Positions 10,155 to 30,612 of a DNA stretch of 30,612 nt are shown in pieces. The notes beneath the pieces are model-generated. The model saw nothing but the letters and a program-made list of their open reading frames with translations. It did not search any database and had not been told where the DNA came from. Position 1 is the first letter of the stretch. Each line of letters starts with the position of its first letter. Both the position numbers and the translations under genes were made by a program. The DNA comes from Plakobranchus ocellatus (taxonomy: Eukaryota > Mollusca > Gastropoda > Plakobranchidae). The stretch is taken from positions 245,233 through 275,844 of the forward strand of contig BLXT01002128.1 of assembly GCA_019648995.1 (NCBI GenBank), in the 5' to 3' direction.

Positions 10155-10531
10155 TCGAGGCCTACACTGGAGGCGACGCGACTTGTCATGGCTAACTTGA
10201 AGGACTGATGTCGCAGTTAGCGTAGGCCCACACTGAAAGATGTCGCAGTTACTGTGCGCTACCCACCGACAAGTTAGCCTGATAATTTGCGTAACAAGAC
10301 TGGCCTCGTGTTTCGTGCGGCAACGGTCATTAGAATTAGGCGTGGTCACGTAATGGCACTCTCCTTTCCCTTATCCAAGTCACTGACGTAAGATCAGGCT
10401 GTAAAGCACAAAGGATAGCTCCGACGCTAAAACAAGTAGCTGACTTGGTGTGCGCTCCCACCAAAGAAAGAAAGTCTTCAAAAGATGTATTGTTGGACAC
10501 GTGAACTGCTGCCTCTATTGTGGGCCTAAGC
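10155..10531. mobile_element. MITE-like TIR element, copy 2
   Basis: Direct-orientation second copy of the element at 8935-9355, clearly alignable along its length (for example ACCCACCGACAAGTTAGCCT and GTGAACTGCTGCCT). Both termini are degraded, reading CGAGGCCTACACTGG at left and, reverse complemented, GCTTAGGCCCACAATAGA at right. It also has two left units, 10155-10219 and a shortened one at 10220-10251, so the duplicated end predates the split of the copies. No clear target duplication is visible. Confidence 0.7.
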
Positions 10532-13329
10532 GTAGGTGAATATGCTGCACAATGGGTTGTTTCTACAATTATTATGATTTTGTTTTAAATGTTGCTATCT
10601 AATTTCTTAAATGCTCTTTTAAATGCATTGATTGAGATTTGAGATCGTTTAAAAAAAAAATCAGGTATGGTTTCGATAATGGCCTTTATATTTTTAAAAT
10701 TTGATCTGACTTATGCAGGCTCCTTTAATTCTTAGGCCTAACTGTCTTGCGTAGCCTAGTATAAACAATAAAAATTATTACACCGAGATATTGAATTAAT
10801 GATAAATCTAGATTAGATATTGTATTTCTGAATCTATACGTACATTTCTTGATATCATATATCAGTAGGCCTAGTTTAGTAGAACTACAGATACAATACA
10901 TGTAATTCCTTACCTCTCTTAATATTTTTTTTCAATGACAAAGGTTTAAAGCTGAGAAACATAGCTCATTGGGCGAAAAATGTCTGTAGAATTAGAGTGT
11001 TAGCCTTCTCATCCTTCCAGTTTAATCTAAGCCTTTCTTAATCTTTCTCTAAGTCAATGTAGCATATTTACTTTAACTGTTTTTACACAAATATTATTTC
11101 ATGAAACAAAAATTATGCTGTATTTTCTCTTACCGACATATTAGCTTTACGTTTCCGATTGAACCGAATCCCTCTTTTGGAAAGCCAATTCGGATAGGCC
11201 GCAGGGATGCCTACAAAGTGTGTGATTTAGCAGGAATGGGGGTTGGTGTGAATGTAAAAGTATCTCACGTTAAACGGTTATTTGTTTACAAAGATGTTGC
11301 AGCCTTTGCCATTCTTGCCCGCAATATAGCGACGACTGCTCGTTCCATGGGAACCGCACCACATTACCTCGAAGTAAGCGATTGCATGGGGCGCAATATT
11401 TTTAAAAAAGATATGATTGTTTGGGATTCTTTTATCTATGAAATGATGTATTTCGACTTTATTTATTCTTCATCTAGTGTGACAATTGGTTGCTGTGAAT
11501 TGAGTCTGGATCTAGATCTTTATCTACACCTAGACTCGAAAAAAGCTGGTGTTGTGATTTGGCCTCGCTTAATTTAATATTACTATTTTGATTTGAGGTT
11601 TTTTTTGTTTTTGTTTTTGTTTTGTTTTTACCTTTTTAGATGTAGGGATTCCTAGAAGGTGTGGAAACATTGTTTACAGGAAGTTTTTAGATCATATCCA
11701 TGGTGGGTGTGTGTAAAGTGGGGAGTTTGATTGGTCAATATTTTTAGCTAGCATTGATGACATAATCCGCTGAGTTTTTCTTTGTTTTAAAATGTTGCTT
11801 TGCTTTTATTACATGTATATCGTTTTGAATAGTCCATACATTGGACACCTTGGATTTTCTATAAACTGTAGGCGGTGGGTATTATATCTTTGAGAGAGCT
11901 TGCAGAGACCGCTGAGAGATGAACCGATGATATTTGAGAGCTGGTATATATCTAAATAATTGTATAAATTAAATTGCTGTTTCGAAACTGTTCCTTATTC
12001 AAATTAATACATTTTTCGTTCAAATTTCGGCAAAACTTGGGGTGATTTTTGTTCTTTAGTCTATTCAAAAGAATACAGTGTGGCAGTGCTCAACTTGTTC
12101 TATAACTAAACAGCACTAAGCTATTCGTGGCACCCAGAAAATGTCCATGTTCCATAGTTGCAGATTTTACAAGGGATCTATAAAATTTTATTTGGATGGT
12201 TATTTTCTTAGTTTTGTCTCCTCCTATCTGTTCAGTTGTTGTTGTTTTTTTAAACTGAACATCTCGTTTGATTCCTATCAACGAGCCACATCTTTTTAGT
12301 ACCTCTTCAGAAGGTATTATTCTAGAAGTTGTATATTAAGACTTATTGTGACAGTGCCTCTGAAAGATATCATCAATATCATACATAAAAGTTGAGCGTA
12401 GCTGTCCAAAAAGGCTACATATACTAGTCAAAATCACAAAATATAGATGGTAATGAATTTTTTTTTTTTTTTTAACTTTTCCCTAGTCTGCACTTTCTGT
12501 GAATTTTTTTCCTTTCAAGATGAAGAAGCTCTTTGAAGGACAATGATTTGAATAAGCACAGTCATTAAGCCGGCTTTAACAAGGATGCTAGCCACCAAGA
12601 AATTTATACACTGTATAATTACATGACAGTATTTGAGAGCTAAGAATGTAAACCGTTCAAAATAAATACAAAAACACAACACCCACACCTAAAAAGAGGG
12701 CGCTCTTGGAAAGAGCATGAGATAATACATCAATGTTTTTTTTTTTTTTATCATTGTTGTAATCGATTTCATACACAGGGCTGGATCTGGGGGNNNNNNN
12801 NATTTAAAACCCCCCCCCCCCCCCTCTGTAAAAGTAATGTAGATAATATTGATTATGTACTATTTTAGTAACAGGAGAGGCCACATTTTCACCCTAAAAT
12901 TGCAAAAATTCGCCAGCCTCCGGTGACCTTGCTCCTCTGACTTACCCAACGGGGACGTTGACACTCCCCTCTCCCCTTTAATAGACCCCCTTTCTTCTGA
13001 AGTTCTTGATAAATGTGCCTAGTGCCTGTTATTTCGAAAAGAAGCAAGGATATGGGATATGTTGTCCCGTTCATTAATAAGTTTTCTTTTATTTGCAACT
13101 ATTCAAAGATACTTTTATTTAAAATTATGTCAGCGATTTTCCAGCCATCGGGATATCACCTATTGTTCATCCAGCAGCAATACATAAAAGCTTCAGAGTA
13201 TTTGAAAAATAATTATACTTTGTAAGTTGCAAGTTTTGCGATCAAGGTCTCCTGTTTCTGTTCGATGGATTTCTATTTTAAAATACAATTTCCTATGCAC
13301 ATATGATTAATGGCTATTATCAATAGGGC
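10532..13329. other. Intergenic, one unrecognised ORF
   Basis: AT-rich with poly-T tracts and the N gap. An open frame at 11101-11577 (158 codons, plus strand, starting MKQKLCCIFS) has no family match I recognise, no signal peptide and no clear domain. It is noted as a candidate only. Nothing else coding was seen. Confidence 0.4.
12794..12801. other. Assembly gap (8 N)
   Basis: Eight unknown bases between GGGG and a run of 15 C. Homopolymers of opposite type on each side suggest a sequencing or joining problem, so distances and frames across this point are not reliable. Confidence 0.98.
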
Positions 13330-13969
13330 GGTACGTTTTATTTAACGCGCTTTTGTCCTGACTTTCCTTTGGCCTAGCGGCACTATGGGCACTACCTAGC
13401 TTTGTACGTTGAGGCGTGTTCGCGGTTCTAATCTGTGTTATTCATGGCTGCCGCGAAGATAAAGAACTAATGTTACACACAATTACTATTAAAAGACTCG
13501 TTTTCGATAACCTATCGATAAGTGTAATAATTTATTTTATTATTTTTTTAAAACAAAATTGAGCAGTAGTGTAAAATGAAACGTAATGAATTACAATATC
13601 ATGTACATTTTTTAATGAATTAGTGAAGTTTAGTCTATTTTGTTATTGTGTAAAATTGAACTGTATTTTTAAATTCCAAGATTCCGGTAGCACGATATCG
13701 ATACGAACATACTAGGTCTACAACACGGCTACACATTGAGTCATTAATTACTACTATTATGGAGCTCTAAGTGTAAACAATTCGAATCATTACCAACACC
13801 ACTGCACTGATTAATCTAAGGGTGTCGCCTAATATCAGATTCAACCTACAGTCCTACAGAATAAGTTCAAATTAATAACGTACATACCCAATCAACTGGT
13901 TCCATTCAATGTAGATTTTGGCCTAGCTATCTAAGTTAGGAAAGAAAGAGATCAACGCGCGAATTCAAT
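13330..13969 (+). promoter_or_regulatory. Likely CARM1 promoter and 5'UTR region
   Basis: This stretch precedes the CARM1 start and is richer in CpG than its surroundings around 13330-13460. It contains two exact TATCGATA sites, at 13513-13520 and 13696-13703. That octamer is the DRE core known from insect housekeeping promoters; a role here is inference. A short ATG ORF at 13444 (MAAAKIKN then stop) could be a uORF if transcription starts that far upstream. No TATA box placement is claimed and the transcription start is unknown. Confidence 0.35.
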
Positions 13970-28790
<14,821 letters not shown>

Positions 28791-28859
28791 GTAAGTTTTG
28801 ATTTTGACCTTATTCTTTTCTGTAAGCATATAAGTTTTTTCCTCTCTCTTTTATTTTGT

Positions 28860-28970
28860 CCTGAGATCTGCAGGGACCCTTCTGTTGTGGGTTCGAGCCC
28901 CGCCCTGGCTTGATGGAGGGCCTGAAATCACCTTGTTGTGGACTGGCTATGTACAAAAACCCAAATCCTT
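28860..28970 (+). repeat. tRNA-related SINE fragment
   Basis: A consensus-like box B, GGGTTCGAGCCCCG, at 28889-28902 is followed by a GC-richer tail ending TATGTACAAAAACCC. No convincing box A is present upstream, so it is 5'-truncated or diverged. It lies in CARM1 intron 11. Confidence 0.45.
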
Positions 28971-30612
28971 TTATTTTGTCACAGTTACAAGTTTCAGAGA
29001 TACACTTTTTGTATTTTTTTTTTTAATCAGTTGGTAAAGATCCTGAAATTTCATTGCATATAAATATACTTATAACTCTCTCTATATATATTGTCAACCA
29101 TGCATTCTTTAAAGTAGAATCTGTTTTTGTAAAATCTCCAAATTTATCCCTCTATGTAGGCAGTCTGAACCCAAATTTAAAACTTTCAACAATCTTATTT
29201 ATTTTGATACAGAAATGTAGATCTTTTTCCTATGAACATTTTGGTGCAAAAATGATGAAATTTGAATAATATTTGACAAAGTTATGAATTTTTCAAGTTT
29301 TTAAAATATAGCGTTTTTTCGCAATACTCAAAACTATGATTATTGGCCATTTTCAGCAGCTTGCTGAGGCATCAATAATTGCAGTATTTGTGTTATTTTT
29401 CATTTCTAATATCTTGTGTATATTGACAATATGCCCAATTTTTTTTCATAGCTCTAACTTAAGTAATTTTTGATTTATGAGCATTTAAAAATGACTGAAA
29501 GCTTAATTCTGCTTTTACAGCGCGAAAGCTAAAAAATCGTCATTTGGGGTCAACTTTAAAATTCTACAAAATCTACAATTTTTTACCAATTTTGGAGTTT
29601 TTGATATCAAAATGTTCACAAAAACAGACTGCACAACATACATATGATATATTTTACTCTTCTTTTTAAGCATAGAAATTGATGAACCATAAACTATGTA
29701 CAAATATCGTTTATTGCCAATATCGTTTATTGCCAAAATGATGACTTTTAACCATTGTCAAAATTATTCAAAAAAAAATTTTTCATATAAATAAACTTTT
29801 GCAATGGACATTTTTTGATATAAAATCAAGTTGAAATCCAGTTTAACAAGATTGGACCATTGATGTCGATAACAATTGTGGGCAGGTCAAGACGCTGTCC
29901 TTTATTCACTTGCCAAAAATATGCCCTGAAGTTCATACAGCAGTAGTTACCATTCACCATCTAAAAAAAAAAATTTTAATAAGCATTCTATTAATTCATT
30001 GTGACTGTTGCAATCTCCTTTAGTACAATAATAATACATTTTTTTAAAATTAAAAGAAAGAAATGGTACATGATATTAAAAAAAAAAGACCAAAAAAAAA
30101 CTAGACAGTACCGGTACTTGATATAAAAAAATAATAAAATATAATAAAATCAATAATGTTTTGTTATACCTGGTATTAGTTAAATATAAAAACTCTAAGA
30201 AAAGGGAGAAGGTTCAACTCACTGTATTTTTCTGGGCCAAAAATAATTTTTATTAAAATTATAAAGAGATCTTGATATTTTAAATAATGCAAAGGTTATT
30301 AAGAGTAATTAAATGTACAGATCTACAGACTGCAATTGTTCAAGTTTACTATTTCTGCAAGCGTAAATGTTTCTTGTACTGGTATAGATCTAGGCCTAGT
30401 GGCGATTCCATTGAGGCTTTGGTCCGATAAACAACAGCACCCACAAATGTACCCAATGATTGAATAAACACTATTAATAATTGTATTTTTGGGTAATTTA
30501 ACTGATAAAAAGCGTTATCGCCCGCCACTGCCCTTTATGGGTGTTGGCGGGATCGCCCGCTATCGCCCGTTGATACTTGACTATAGCATACACTTTTATA
30601 GTACGGAATAAG
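28971..30612. other. CARM1 intron 11, incomplete
   Basis: AT-rich intronic sequence. No exon continuing the phase-1 frame was recognised. The last 100 bp contain a GC-rich island with ATCGCCCG at 30518, 30552 and 30563 and a CCCGCCA/TGGCGGG inverted pair (about 30522-30551). Confidence 0.55.
29703..29734. repeat. Perfect 16-bp tandem duplication
   Basis: AATATCGTTTATTGCC occurs twice head to tail in CARM1 intron 11. Identity suggests a recent event. Confidence 0.9.

Noticed and set aside
28971-30612. A final CARM1 exon encoding the C-terminal activation region
   Set aside because: No phase-1 acceptor followed by recognisable CARM1 C-terminal sequence was seen; the low conservation of that region limits certainty.

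Overview
This is an AT-rich animal genomic window. It contains spliced genes with GT-AG introns, many homopolymer and dinucleotide tracts, non-LTR retrotransposon relics, tRNA-derived SINE heads and a MITE-like element. The short palindromes AGGCCT and CTAGATCTAG recur throughout. Divergent but clear CARM1 and EXOSC3 homologues plus this repeat style suggest a marine invertebrate, possibly a gastropod mollusc. The species guess is weak.

Layout. Positions 1-6.5 kb hold decayed non-LTR retrotransposon pieces: a reverse transcriptase relic at about 2.04-2.95 kb and an endonuclease relic at about 4.14-4.48 kb. The rest of this stretch is non-coding. At 6513-6710 on the minus strand lies a first coding exon matching the N-terminus of the exosome cap subunit EXOSC3 (Rrp40). 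It starts at an ATGGCGGC context with a nearby ETS-like GGAAGT. Its remaining exons were not found. From 6.8 to 13.3 kb is intergenic DNA with a second, different retrotransposon relic (minus strand, about 7.74-8.33 kb), a diverged 95-bp tandem pair, and two copies of a roughly 380-420-bp terminal-inverted-repeat element (8935-9355 and 10155-10531). There is also an unrecognised 158-codon ORF and a short assembly gap.

The main gene is CARM1 (PRMT4) on the plus strand. Eleven coding exons run from 13970 to 28790, with every splice phase matching. They encode 473 codons plus one base, covering the N-terminal PH/EVH1-like domain, the whole SAM-binding Rossmann core, the double-E loop, the THW loop and the beta-barrel. 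The gene breaks off in the intron after exon 11; the C-terminal activation region lies beyond the window. The introns carry three tRNA-like SINE fragments, a CT-rich minisatellite, a dispersed GACCTG-type repeat and a perfect 36-nt echo of the start of exon 10 inside intron 8.

EXOSC3 (RNA decay and processing) and CARM1 (histone and coactivator arginine methylation) are head-to-head about 7.3 kb apart. Nothing suggests a functional link. I found no RNA gene judged functional, no CRISPR array and no complete autonomous mobile element.
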